The notes under the pieces were generated by a model. It ran no database searches and had not been told where the DNA came from. It saw nothing but the letters and a program-made list of their open reading frames with translations. Positions 22,320 to 33,539 of a stretch of DNA of 64,000 nt are shown piece by piece (the stretch's first letter is position 1; every line of letters starts with the position of its first letter). Made by a program: the position numbers and the translations under genes. This DNA comes from Pomphorhynchus laevis (Eukaryota; Acanthocephala; Palaeacanthocephala; Echinorhynchida; Pomphorhynchidae): positions 92,842 to 156,841 of the forward strand of contig WNNJ02001611.1 of NCBI GenBank assembly GCA_012934845.2. Reading direction: 5' to 3'.

Positions 22320-23531
22320 ATGAGACAAGTATTGAACGTAAGTTCAGCAAAATGCATGGATGTAGCAAAGTCTAAATCAAAGAATCTATTTAATAATGCC
22401 ATGACAGGCTGGAATAATTTCGTTCAAAATCACAGAAAAGCTTACGCGACGATATTTTCAATAATCGCAGGATTCATGTTTTCTACATCATTCATGTTAA
22501 TAAAATTATGTAAATCTGTAAATGGGGCCGACGCCAGTCTAGCAAGAGTATGTGTTATGGTCATAACACTTGGATCATACTGTCTATACAAAAAATATCC
22601 CGTGTTTTATTTTAAACGGCGAATATCCATTCTACTCTTTCTAAGAACATTATCGTCTATTTTTGGGTCTTTGGGAGCATTTACTGCAGTGCAGTTTATC
22701 CCCTTGCCTGACCACAATGCAATTCAGTACACTGCTGTAGCGTTTACTGCGGTGTTCGCCAGGATATTTCTCAAGGAATCTTTCAATATTGTGTTTCTAG
22801 TAGCCATATTAATTTCCATCTTGGGAGTTGTTATGGTCTCAAAGCCTAGCATATTCCTTGGAAGTCCACAGATTGGAGATAACATAAGTAATATATCAAT
22901 GATCATTCAAAGTAGAATTGCCGTAAATAACACAATACCATACTTATTAGCAGGTCAAGTTAGAACTTTATGCAACAGTACTGCATTATCAATTAAATCA
23001 GATGAGGATTCGACATTGCTGACTACCGTTGGTTTCATGTGTTCGTTGCTTAGCGCACTGGCACAGGCGAATACATACATAGTTGTTAAAAAAATGACAA
23101 GCGGTGAAGACAAACTTAAAAACGTTGAAATCATATATAATTTTTCTTTATACTCCATTGCTCCTCTATTTATAGCTTGTATTATATGGCGAGCCGTTGT
23201 AAAAAGTTCTGAAATTCTGTTAGCTACTGATTTGATGTACGTAGTATTATCAAGCATAGCTGGAATGTCAGCACAGTTAGCAATGAATATGGCCTTGAAA
23301 CAATATGATGCCAGCTATGTTTCCCTTATTCGTGGATGTGATATTATCTTTTCATTCATCTTCCAGGCAACAATATTTGAATTGGAAGGAAATTTCATAA
23401 CTTATACTGGAATCTCCTTGATGGTTGCAAGCTTATTTATAATTAACCTTTATAAAATTTGGCAACGGAAACGTAAAAACCAAATAAAAAAAGATACGCT
23501 CTCAAAAAATAAAGAAATTAGTAATGTGTAA
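22320..23531 (+). CDS. DMT/EamA-superfamily transporter, SLC35G-like, intronless
   Basis: A 403-residue intact ORF in one exon. After a polar N-terminus (1-40), hydrophobic helices alternate as in the ten-helix drug/metabolite transporter fold, with two EamA halves (about 43-180 and 236-390) and a polar loop at 181-234. The first half has GSLGAFTAVQFIPLPD (116-131) and VFARIFLKE (145-153), the typical SLC35G1-type text for an EamA repeat. The Lys/Asn-rich C-terminus ends KNKEISNV. SLC35G proteins are membrane proteins whose substrates are poorly defined, so no substrate is proposed. The ATG is directly preceded by an in-frame TAA. A GTAAGT lies at codon 6, but reading through it gives sensible protein. 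The lack of introns and good conservation amid repeat debris suggest a live gene, possibly an old retrogene. Confidence 0.9.
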   Translation: MRQVLNVSSAKCMDVAKSKSKNLFNNAMTGWNNFVQNHRKAYATIFSIIAGFMFSTSFMLIKLCKSVNGADASLARVCVMVITLGSYCLYKKYPVFYFKRRISILLFLRTLSSIFGSLGAFTAVQFIPLPDHNAIQYTAVAFTAVFARIFLKESFNIVFLVAILISILGVVMVSKPSIFLGSPQIGDNISNISMIIQSRIAVNNTIPYLLAGQVRTLCNSTALSIKSDEDSTLLTTVGFMCSLLSALAQANTYIVVKKMTSGEDKLKNVEIIYNFSLYSIAPLFIACIIWRAVVKSSEILLATDLMYVVLSSIAGMSAQLAMNMALKQYDASYVSLIRGCDIIFSFIFQATIFELEGNFITYTGISLMVASLFIINLYKIWQRKRKNQIKKDTLSKNKEISNV

Positions 23532-23644
23532 AATATGTTGTTCATCAAAATATAAACAATGATGTGTTCCAAGATTTTGAGAATATTTTGAAACCTACTT
23601 AAAAATATCTTAATGTAAAGCTGCTTTATATATTACATACAAAA

Positions 23645-23650
23645 AATAAA
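23645..23650 (+). terminator. AATAAA poly(A) signal of the transporter gene
   Basis: AATAAA lies 114 bases after the stop codon, the first such hexamer downstream. Confidence 0.55.
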
Positions 23651-23659
23651 ATATTTATT

Positions 23660-24280
23660 TTAAAATCCTATAAACTTTGTTGCATTCTTCCGGATTTATT
23701 TGTCTTTAAGTAATCGAATAAAATGATTATGCCTTATGTTTAATCGAACCAGTTGATATATTAACGGTAGAAATTAATATTTATGTGATTATTATGACTG
23801 TTAAAAATCTTCATGACTGTTAAAATGTTACGAATTTTATAATAAATTTTTATTTTAATAAATTTTATCCTGAAACCTAAATTTAAGAGCCTATTTTTAA
23901 CTTATAACAGAAGAATTATATGTCAAATGATTCTCAATTATTAAGGAACAAATTTAATTTCTTTTTTATTTGCTAATATCTTTATGCAAAAAATAGACTT
24001 TTGTTAGAAAATGTGAAACAAAATAAAGTAACGGTAAATCATCGTCTTCGTCAAATTATGGCAAAATCTAAATATTATTTCTAAAGAATAAATTTTTATT
24101 TAAATGAATATCATTTTATTATATATTACTTGTAAACTGATTCTTTGTTCAACACAACATATTAATCGTCAAATAATAAGATAAATTAAAGGAATTTAAT
24201 GTTTTTGAATTATTCAAAGATGTTGCTTGACAAAAAATTAAATATCGTATAGATTTTGAACAATATAATATTCAAAAATT
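23660..24280. other. AT-rich spacer
   Basis: No gene seen between the transporter and the ankyrin relic. Confidence 0.4.
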
Positions 24281-24288
24281 TGAATATA

Positions 24289-24471
24289 ATGCAAGCTATC
24301 AAATACAGTACAGATGATCAAGCTCCGATACACCTTGCAATAATGGGGGATTATGCAGAAATAGTTGAGTTTCTAATTTTATAGGGAGATGATATGAATC
24401 GTATAGATTTTAAAAAATTGACTTAACTACACGAAACTATTTGGAATCTATCCAAGTTGAAAAATAATTAA
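24289..24471 (+). pseudogene. Ankyrin-repeat gene relic
   Basis: The frame from ATG 24289 reads APIHLAIMGDYAEIVEFLIL, a clear ankyrin repeat (PLHLA...G...IVEFLL), then a TAG, then GDDMNRIDFKKLT, TAA, LHETIWNL, the next repeat (G-DxN...TPLHxA). Two stops break about one and a half repeats. It is a leftover of an ankyrin protein gene of unknown identity. Confidence 0.6.
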
Positions 24472-24619
24472 ATGAACAAATGCGTCAATGCGACATGATT
24501 TGTGGCTTAAACACGATCCATTATTTAAAGAATTTGATGGAGTTGAATAAGCATTGTTGTTGATGTCGTCCATAACGTTGCAATTTACTTATTTGAGTAT
24601 CCACTCTTCATTAATTCTA

Positions 24620-24760
24620 TTTTTAATTATCAATTGTTATAATTAATTGTTTAAATTAATTATAATAATTAATTATAATATTAATAATTATATAATTAAT
24701 AATTATTATTAATTATAATAATTAATTAATTATAATATTTAATTATTCTAATTTGTCATA
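24620..24760. repeat. AATT/TAAT simple repeat
   Basis: Low-complexity attaattataataatt sequence. Confidence 0.7.
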
Positions 24761-24900
24761 TATATTTTTAATAAAAACAATAAATTCACAGTATCAAATT
24801 TATTTTGAAGTGTTACGTTTTATAGAAGTCAAAATTCAAAAATACGTTGTCATTTATAAATTTAAATACAATTCAAATAATTTTTAAAACAACCTCATAC

Positions 24901-24906
24901 TTTATT
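24901..24906 (-). terminator. AATAAA poly(A) signal of the orphan ORF
   Basis: TTTATT on the plus strand is AATAAA on the minus strand, 53 bases beyond the stop of the orphan ORF. Confidence 0.45.
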
Positions 24907-24959
24907 TAAACATTGTGTAATATACTTTCTCGGGTTGAGTATTTCGTGTAACAATGATT

Positions 24960-26105
24960 TTATTTTAGCAATTGAATTTTTGCAATTTTATCAAAAAAAT
25001 TATTTATTATTCGACCAAGTTTTCTTATTCTATGATGTAAATCACGGTTGGCCTTGATATATTTCCAACAATGAATTCGGTGGATGTGATACTTGTAGGT
25101 TTTATGTGTACTATAAATACGTGCATGATGGGGTATTTCTTTGAGTGCCATTATAAACGATTCAGTTTCATGTGTAAGAGCGTTTAGGAAGATATCTTGA
25201 CTATCACTGACAACACGAACATACTGACAGCGTTGTGATCGAGGAATTCGCGTATGATCATTTACAACTGAATGTAACGCTAACTTCACGAGATTTGTAC
25301 TATTGCCATATACATCGTTAAGTCTTTCCATGTATGAATTAGATAAATGTGTTATCTCATTTAATACCTTCCAGAGTAATTTATTTACTCTTTTTTCTCT
25401 CTTACAGGTTTGATATCTTTTATATGGCTGGATCCGATTATCGTCCTCGGATTTTAGTGATATGTCATGATGCGTGTAATAATGGGATTGTGAAACTGCG
25501 TTATTAAATTCTGTTTGCTGATTTTGATCTGTGTCAATAGTTGTAAACATATCAGCGGTTTCCTGAATTTCTTGATCAGACCCAGGTAGTTCAGACACTG
25601 GCTGATTTAAATTAGTATCTGACGTTTCACTATTCGGGTCTTTCTGATTTGGATTGGATTCAGAAGTTTCAGAAACCGGAATTTGTGAATTTTGATCATA
25701 AGTTAAGAATTCAGATGTCTGTCTGTTCGTCGTATTAACAAAATCTTCATCACGAACTCTATCGCTTTGATTATCGCTCTCAATTTGTTGATCATTTCGT
25801 TCAGTAGTAACACCATTTTGACCAGAAATTGTGGTTACTTGTGATTCCGCTATTTGATTGCTGCCATCATAATTAGTTTTATCGGATACAGCATTTTGTT
25901 GATTGTAGTGGTGTGCAAAATGTTCGGATGTTACTTGATTGCTGTTTTTGTCCTTAACATTAAACTGTGTGTCGATTCTCAGAACACCTAGCATTTTCAT
26001 TACACAATGACCATCCATTGAATCTCCTGTTATACATGACGATATAAGCTTAAATACTTGCTGTAAATCTTGATTGCTATTGTTCGCTTGTACTTGTAAA
26101 ATCGT
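24960..26105 (-). CDS. Orphan Q/N/S-rich protein with basic C-terminus (terminal exon)
   Basis: An open frame of 352 codons from the ATG at 26018 continues upstream in frame for 29 more codons to a splice-acceptor-like ctttag at 26111-26106, so it may be the last exon of a longer gene. Residues about 20-165 (from the ATG) are low complexity, rich in Gln, Asn, Ser, Asp and Thr, with repeated QNSQIPVSETSES-like and SDTNLNQPVSEL-like phrases. Residues about 185-352 are basic and His/Arg-rich, with YKRYQTCKREKRVNKLL and HHARIYSTHKTYKYHIHRIH, and could form helices. There is no signal peptide in the visible part, and no family I recognise. A poly(A) signal follows. The intact length and different character of the halves argue that it is real. 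Confidence 0.55.
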   Translation of the reverse strand, partial: TILQVQANNSNQDLQQVFKLISSCITGDSMDGHCVMKMLGVLRIDTQFNVKDKNSNQVTSEHFAHHYNQQNAVSDKTNYDGSNQIAESQVTTISGQNGVTTERNDQQIESDNQSDRVRDEDFVNTTNRQTSEFLTYDQNSQIPVSETSESNPNQKDPNSETSDTNLNQPVSELPGSDQEIQETADMFTTIDTDQNQQTEFNNAVSQSHYYTHHDISLKSEDDNRIQPYKRYQTCKREKRVNKLLWKVLNEITHLSNSYMERLNDVYGNSTNLVKLALHSVVNDHTRIPRSQRCQYVRVVSDSQDIFLNALTHETESFIMALKEIPHHARIYSTHKTYKYHIHRIHCWKYIKANRDLHHRIRKLGRIINNFFDKIAKIQLLK

Positions 26106-26390
26106 CTAAAGTGAGTTTAAATATTTGGGTTTACAAATCCAATAAGTAAAGGCAAATTTTATTAATTTGTCTTAAATAGTGATTTATAAATAACGAGCAA
26201 ATGCAATGTGTTATACATTGTATTCTTTCACTTTTGTCGGCTAATATACACCGCTATCTAGTCTTTTAAATGACCAAACAGCACTTAAGTTTCAATACTT
26301 CTTATTAAAGATTTTAATTCAAATTTAAAGATCTTCACTGTTAGATAAGGATTTACGCATAAATTCAGTCAAAGTCAAACTTATTCACGT
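26106..26390. other. Possible intron/upstream region of the orphan gene
   Basis: AT-rich; no upstream exon recognised. Confidence 0.3.
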
Positions 26391-26399
26391 GTCGAGTGC

Positions 26400-28000
26400 T
26401 GAATGCATTTATTAGTCAATTCATAAAAATTGACTTTTGTTTTAAATTTAAATTTTAAATTTTAACTTGATATAAATTATATAAAATTTGATATAACAAT
26501 TATTTATTATTTATAATTATTTATTATTTAATTATTAAATTTTGATTTAGCATTATTATATATTTTTTATTTTATAATTATATTAAATACGTAGACTCAC
26601 TTAGCTGATTTGATAGCGATAGCTGATTTGAATGCATCTCATATAATTTCATGTAAACGAGTTGGGTCGAGAAATTTTTGCCGAAACCTGACAACATAAC
26701 AGTTCTTCCTGATGATCTCCATTACTTATTCGAATACAACGTATATTATTTATTAGTCAATTCATAAAAATTAACTTTTATTTTAAATTTCAAATTTAAA
26801 TTTTAAATTAATATAATACATTCGAATACATCGTGATTATTTGAATTATTATAAAAATAATAATAAATAAAATACTTTGTATTAGAATAAGATACTAGAT
26901 AAGCAAATTTATGTTGACATCTAATCCTAATTCTTTAAGTCAATTATAAGTCAATTCATTAAAATTGACTTTTATTTTGAATTTAAATTTTTTATTTTAA
27001 CTAATATAAATTATACATATTATATTTATAATATATTTTATATATTATATAAATAATATATATAAATACATTATATATAATTATCTATTAATTATAATTA
27101 TATATTTTTAAATATTTAGCCCAGCTGTTATGTCGGGTTGAGGAATAGGGGGTCGAAACCTGATGACATAGCAGTTGCTCCTGATGACCTCTAATTCTTA
27201 TTCTGATACAACGTCTGTTATTTATTAGTCAATTCATAAAAATGACGTTTATTTTAAATTTCATTTTTAAATTTAATTTTGTATAAGTTATATGAAATTT
27301 TATTATTTGTTATTAAATTTTATAATTTTTTTATTATTTATTATTTGTCTTCATCTCTGATTATTTATTATTTTATTATTTTATTCTTATTTATCATTAT
27401 GTTTAATTTATAAATAATTTAATATACGTAGACTCAGTTACTTGATCTGATATAATATTATAAATCTATAAATATATTATATAATATTATAAATATATAA
27501 AAATATTATATATTTTTATATAAATATAAAAATATTAATATTAATAGAAAATATTAAAAAAATGTATTTGGCCCTGCAGCTTTAATGGGTCGAGGAATAG
27601 TTGTCGAAACTTGATAACATAGCAGTTCCTCCTGGTGACCTTTAATCCTTATTATGATACATCGTTTATTATTTATTAGTCAATTCATAAAAATTGACTT
27701 TTATTTTTAATTTCAATTTTAAATTTTAATTTTGTATAAGTTATATGAAATTTTATATAATAATTTATTATTTGTCTTCATCTCTGATTATTTATTATTT
27801 TATTTTTATTTATCATTATGTTTAATTTATAAATAATTTAATATACGTAGACTCAGTTACTTGATCTGATATAATATTATAAATCTATAAATATATTATA
27901 TAATATTATAAATATATAAAAATATTATATATTTTTATATAAATATAAAAATATTAATATTAATATAAAATATTATAAATATAATATTATAATATATTAT
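26400..28000 (+). repeat. Cluster of Penelope-like 3' tails
   Basis: At least four partial tails lie head to tail: about 26405-26620, 26690-26815, 27115-27550 and 27555-27985. Each has attagtcaattcataaaaatt and the end block acgtagactcag. The last two are a tandem duplication with an offset of 419 bases (aatatacgta at 27421 and 27840) and near-identical sequence including the long ATATT stretch. Confidence 0.7.
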
Positions 28001-28480
28001 GTGTAGTTGTTTTCCTTAAATAATGTTAAAATGTCCTAAAATATTAACCGAATTAGTCAATTCCATTCTAAATAAAAAATGCATACTCTGGTATAAAAAT
28101 GTTCAAAGTTTATCAGTTACTGATACAATTCCTGATAATGAGCACAGTTGTGTTTAAAAATTTGAATAAACCTTTTTAGATTTTGCCAAAATACAAATTT
28201 TGATTGTCCAGCTGTTTTTCATACAACACTTTTCTCAATAAGACTTGTGAATATAAGACTTATATATAGTTTATATAAACTAGATAAACTATATATAGTT
28301 TATATAGTTTCTAAATACTTCTTATATATTCAAATAAAAGTTGAAACAGAGTTTTTAAAAAGTATAGTTCAAATGAAATACAACAAACACGTTTCGAACA
28401 AATTTACTCTTATAGACAAACTTAAAAAAGATCTGTTACGCTCAAAACGTTTGTTTGCCTCATTTGAAATATACTAACCA
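28001..28480. other. Spacer with TATA palindromes
   Basis: Contains an imperfect palindrome of actatatatagttt units at 28262-28310. The 76-codon frame here has no recognisable feature. Confidence 0.4.
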
Positions 28481-28484
28481 TTAT

Positions 28485-28700
28485 TCTGATACATCGGCTA
28501 TTATAACAATTGACTGATATTTTTAAATTTTAATTTTTAATTATAATAAAAATAACTAATAAATAATTAAAAATAATTATAAAATCTTTTATAATTATTT
28601 ATTATTTATAATTATTTTTATAATTACTTTTATTATTTATTAGTTATTTTTAATTTATCAATAAAATATTAGTTGGCTGATCTGATTAATAAAAAATAAA
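28485..28700 (-). repeat. Degenerate Penelope-like tail
   Basis: Carries the tattctgatacatcg block and the distal gctgatctgatt end with AT-rich filler; diverged. Confidence 0.35.
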
Positions 28701-28728
28701 ATACAAAACCAAGTTTAACCAGACAAGT

Positions 28729-29490
28729 CCAAAATAATGTGGATCCTTCCACGTAAACCAAACATATATTTTCCCACTGTATATTTTGCCTCATCGATCA
28801 TCCCCATAGTCCACAATCTCACTTTCTTAGGCTTCCATTTCGATGATCACCTTTCCATTAAACCCTTCGTCCGTGACAAACTCCGCTCATCTAACTTAAT
28901 TCTCCGTGACATCCGCTGTATCCGCCCCTTATCCACTTCCGTTCTTGTATGTCTCTGCTTTCATCGCTTCATTTCCATAAAATCGATTACTGCCATAGTA
29001 ATGCCTCAGTAATTCTCAGTTTGGAGAATTTTCGCCAATTCTCCAAAATCCATCATCCTACCACTACAACGCATAATCAACACCGCCGTTCGAGTGCTCT
29101 TTCGTCTCCGTCGCTTCGACCACATATCCACATATTTTGCCCAACTCTCCTGGCCCACCATCCACATCGTTCATCGCTGTCGGCTCCCCATCGTTCATCA
29201 ACCTTCTTTTCTTAGACGACACTCGCCCCACCTCGCTATCGCTGCGTTCCCGTCATACCCTCTTACTCTACGTTCCCAATTACTCTAACAACTACGGTCT
29301 CCGATCCTTACTCGTCGCCGCCCCACTCGCCTGGAATCAACTCCTTCTCGACTTCCGCAGCGCTCCCTCCTTCATCATTCAAACACCTCCTCCGTTCACA
29401 CATTCTCGACACGTGATTATCATTTTTGTTTTGTTGTGATCACGTAAGCGTGCGCTGCCACGCATTTGCCACGTTAAAAAAATAAATCTT
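28729..29490 (+). pseudogene. LINE RT C-terminal region (CR1/L2/Rex1-like), 5'-truncated
   Basis: Encodes in shifting plus frames the end of a LINE polyprotein: NLTFLGFHFDDHLSIKPFV (28737 on; usual text LGV.LDSHLSF), then HKIDYCHSNA (28950 on; usual DYCNSLL), then VLFRLRRFDHIS, and YGLRSLLVAAPLAWNQLL (29290-29345; usual RSFSVAAPRLWNSLP). It is pyrimidine-rich and GC-richer than its surroundings. No RT catalytic part is left. The frame breaks near 28935, 29090 and 29140. Confidence 0.7.
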
Positions 29491-29559
29491 TTTTAAATCG
29501 TTTTTGTATTTGGAATTGTTTATGATGTAATCACTCCCAAAATCTATCAATAAATTTTG

Positions 29560-29710
29560 ACTTTATAAATCAATTATAAATGCTAACTTGATATAAATAT
29601 TAATTATATAAAATCTCATATAACGATTATTTATTATTTAATTTTTATTAATTTATCTATAATATAAAATACGTAGAGTCAGTTATCTGGTCGGATTAAT
29701 AAAAATGCAA
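29560..29710 (+). repeat. Penelope-like 3' tail end fragment
   Basis: Ends with acgtagagtcagttatctgg after AT-rich filler. Confidence 0.5.
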
Positions 29711-30715
29711 AGCCATGATATAATAGAACCCAGAATCTTATTTCGAATTATTATATCTAACAATTTCACTTATCACCTTAAATTATATGTTTAATAAAAA
29801 ATTAAAGCCGTGAGCAATAAATCCCGTAAGCATTTAACATTAAGTTCAAAATTCTAATTGCCTTAATGAAACAGTATTTTAAGGATAAAATCTGTTATTA
29901 AAACTGTTGTGATACAATTTAATATTTTACTTCTTAGATTTTCATAATACTTGAATATTACTTAAGAAAGAAAATAAAATAAAAAGTTTACAAAATATAA
30001 AAGTTATTTTAAAGTAAAAGATCGTTAAATTAGTATAATTAAAATTATTTTATTTTAAAATAATTTTTGCGAAAAGGGTGCAAGGAACTGGTAAAGCTGC
30101 AAATAATTTTGCTTGATGTAAAAGAATATATATATATATTCTTTTATTATAAATAATATCTATATTCTTAGTAAATTTGTTTGCTGAATATTTTCGTTTT
30201 CAAAAAGCTCTACATTAATATTTTTTTATTGAAAATTTAAATTTTTTTATTTTAACTTAATATAAATATAATTATCTTTATTTTTCAATTTTAACTTAAT
30301 ATAAAATGTAATTTAATTATTAATTATTTATCTTTATTTATATGAAAAAATAAATGCAAAAATGGGAAATGTGTGTTAGTTTCGGTAACATCTGATACTT
30401 CAGAAATCATATACTCCATATTATTAAATTTTTGTATTTATCCGTGTTATTGCATATTTTTCAATGTCAATAAGCATACTAAACTTTCAAGATATGTTCA
30501 CGAATTTGACCAGGAGAGTCTGAAAATAGCATGATTGCTATGAATTTGTGATGGATCAGACATATGGCCAATTTCCGCACGTATTCTAACAAATAACTTT
30601 GTTATTATTAATTTAATATTATATTTCTTATTATATTATGAAAAATATATCAAAAAAATTTTAAAATTAATAACTAAAATATCAAAAATAATGATATCAA
30701 AAATACCGACAATAT
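29711..30715. other. AT-rich intergenic DNA
   Basis: No gene seen. Confidence 0.4.
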
Positions 30716-30779
30716 AAAAAATAATACGTAGACTCTGTTAGCTGATTTGTTTGAATTGTTTCAGTCTAGAGCTGCAAAT

Positions 30780-32130
30780 GCAAGTAGATAATCTTTTCAT
30801 CTAATACAAAGTATATTATTTATTATCCATCCATAAAAATTTCCCACTTAAGAGTTTAAATGGGTGGAACACCTTTTACTTGTCTAAACATAGATGTCCC
30901 TACTCTTAAATAATTTTGATTTATCAAAATATTTAAGGATTCTATTAATTCGATTTTATCCATATATTTATAGTTACTTGATGGTTTAATTTTTGTTAGA
31001 TAAGCTTTATAATTATTATAACATATATATGTATATCTTTTTCCGAATATAAGATTAATTAATTTTACTAACGCTTCTTTAATATCTACTAAATCTAGAT
31101 TTGTATAAAGAGTACTAAAATCGTATGTATTTATATTCTGAAAATATTCGGAATATTTTCAGAATATAATTCGGAACACCTTTTACTTGTCTAAATATAG
31201 ATGTCTCAACTTTTAAATAATTTTGATTTATTTAGTATATTTATTCATGCAAAAATGATTCTGATAAATTTAATAATGCCATCTTTACCATATAAGTTAA
31301 CAATTGTTTAAATGTTAATTTAATGTTCATATCTAGATATATGATTCCTTTATCATTAAGATTGGTTTAATTAGGAATAAGATTAATTGAATAAATTTGT
31401 TCGCTTATAGAATAAAAATTATTAAAGTAAAATACACATAGATCATCAATATCGAATGCATTAAATTATTTAAATGGTTTTGAAGAAAGCCAATATCGTT
31501 ACCAATTGTTGCAATTCTCAAATTTCATTATTTAATGTACTATATTAATGTCCTGGATTATATTCTAAAAAAGTATATTATTTATTATCCATTAAAATAT
31601 CCGCTGATGATTTTAAATTTATTTTTAATATTATTGTGTTGATTTATATATTTTACTATTTTTGTTTGATGATATTTTTATAGTAACTTAGTTTAAAATA
31701 TGCATCTATTAAATTATTTAAATGATTTTGAAGAAAGCCAATATCATTACATATTGTTGCAATTCTTAAAATTTCATTATTTAATGTAATATATTTTATA
31801 TTATATGGTATGCATGAATGCTCATGCAAAAATATGTTTCTTGTAAATTTAAATATGTCATCTTTACGATATAAATTAATAGTAGTTTTAGTTAATGTTA
31901 ATTTAATCTTCATATCTAGATATACAACTTCTTTATCATTAATATTGGTTTTATTAAGAATGAGGCTACATGGATAGATTTGTTCGCTTATTTAAATTTC
32001 ATTATTTAATGTGCTTTTTTTAATATTATATGGTATGCATGAATGCTCATGCAAAAATGTTTTTGTAAATTTAAATGTCATCTCCACGATATAAATTAAT
32101 AATAGTTTTAATCGATGTTAATTTAAGACA
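30780..32130 (-). pseudogene. Penelope-like RT element, rearranged fragments
   Basis: Minus-strand PLE text occurs in scrambled order. It has a short tail and C-terminal end (30790-30870), palm text up to FQNINTYDFSTLY (31060-31130), a 19-bp near-perfect palindrome (31131-31169), then renewed VPMG-side text. A further C-terminal piece follows (31656-31913: NLYRKDDIFKFTRN and HEHSCIPYN), and another degenerate one (31990-32130). Several stops and jumps make it non-functional. Confidence 0.7.
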
Positions 32131-33030
32131 TATCTATACGCAAACATTAAAAATTTTCATTAGCTGGCTTTTTGTCCCTAGAACCTGAACGATACTTGAA
32201 TGATCGAGAATCCGAACGCAATTTTAAAAGAATTAAAATTTTTACAAAAAATCAAAAATCCGTCAAATATTTGGATAATTTTTAGCTTGTAAAATCGTAC
32301 ATGTATTTGAAATTAATACTTACATCGCATATAATTATGGTACTCAGAATTGCTAAGAATGTCATTTTGCTGATTTTATTATCATCTGAATATAACATTT
32401 AGGCTTGTAAAAATAGCGCCAATATTACTCTGATATTTATTATGCATGTGTAATTTAATTTTAACTATATTGTATCCAATTATTAAAAGTATTCAAGCTT
32501 TGATGACTCTTTTTTATTATGCACGATGTTTTAATCATAACTATAAGCCAAGAAAAGTACGCTACATTTCAGTATTAGTGGACATCATCAGCTACTGATC
32601 CAATACGTTTCACATTTCGGTCATTTTAATGTCGGATGACGATCATTAGACTCGTCTGCTTTTATTGTCAATTAGGTTTTGTATCTTAATTTTAAGTTAA
32701 TATACGTGTGCAGACATTTTTACCATTGTAATTTTGACGACTATTTTTATTCTTCACGCTAATTGAGTCATATCTATACGCCAACAGCAGTGCGCTGCAT
32801 TTCAGTATTAATTAACCTCATCAGATTCTGATCCAATTCCTACGTTTTACGTTTCGGTTCTTTTAATGTCGGATGACGATCACTCGATTCGTCTGCTTCT
32901 ATTGCCAATTAGATTTAATGAAATACTTTCGTCTTAGATTTTGCAAATTTAATTGAAATCATTTCTGATTTCAAATTAAATCAGCTTTGGTAGGGTAAAG
33001 TGCAACCTTCAATTTGAAAACCTACCTATT
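31920..33030. repeat. Duplicated block, copy 1 (see 42280-43390)
   Basis: Nearly identical along about 1.1 kb to 42280-43390 in the same orientation, starting in a PLE fragment (catcctcatg-type HEHSCIP text) and continuing through agctggctttttgtcc, then two modules with gctacatttcagtatt and cagattctgatccaattcc, ending at tttgaaaacctacct. Only scattered substitutions distinguish the copies. Confidence 0.85.
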
Positions 33031-33539
33031 TTTTCGATAATATTTTTTTAATATGATAAATATCGAAAAAACATAAAACATTTAAAACATATCTGCTTTA
33101 GATATGAAATAATATCTAAATGAAAATATTTTTAAAATGAAAATATTATAGTAAAATATTGTATTATAAATACTTCATAATTAATATTATTTTTAATATA
33201 ATATTATATCAAAAATATTAATGAAAATATTATATTAAAAATACTTCATAGTCAAGTATTTTATAAATTTATTATTATTTAGATTATTATTTAGATTTAA
33301 CGATATTTTTACGGAGTTTTATTCAAGGATCCCTTTGAATAGGAATAATTCGCAATATGCCCTCGCGGAAGCAACAGTCTTTTCCCAATGTGTATTAGAA
33401 CGCATTTGATACTCATGACACTACAGAAACGAATTAGTCTTTGGAAAGAAAATATTTGTACTGAGTTTTTCAATGAAACTAATTTTCCGCAAAAAAGTGA
33501 AAATTTGAGATGCACTTCTCAAAGAGAGTTCGATAGGAA

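Noticed and set aside
22320-23531. Bacterial origin (EamA permease) with the ankyrin relic as endosymbiont DNA
   Set aside because: The protein text is closer to animal SLC35G proteins, there is a eukaryotic poly(A) signal, and surrounding DNA is typical of the animal genome. Without a tree this cannot be fully excluded.
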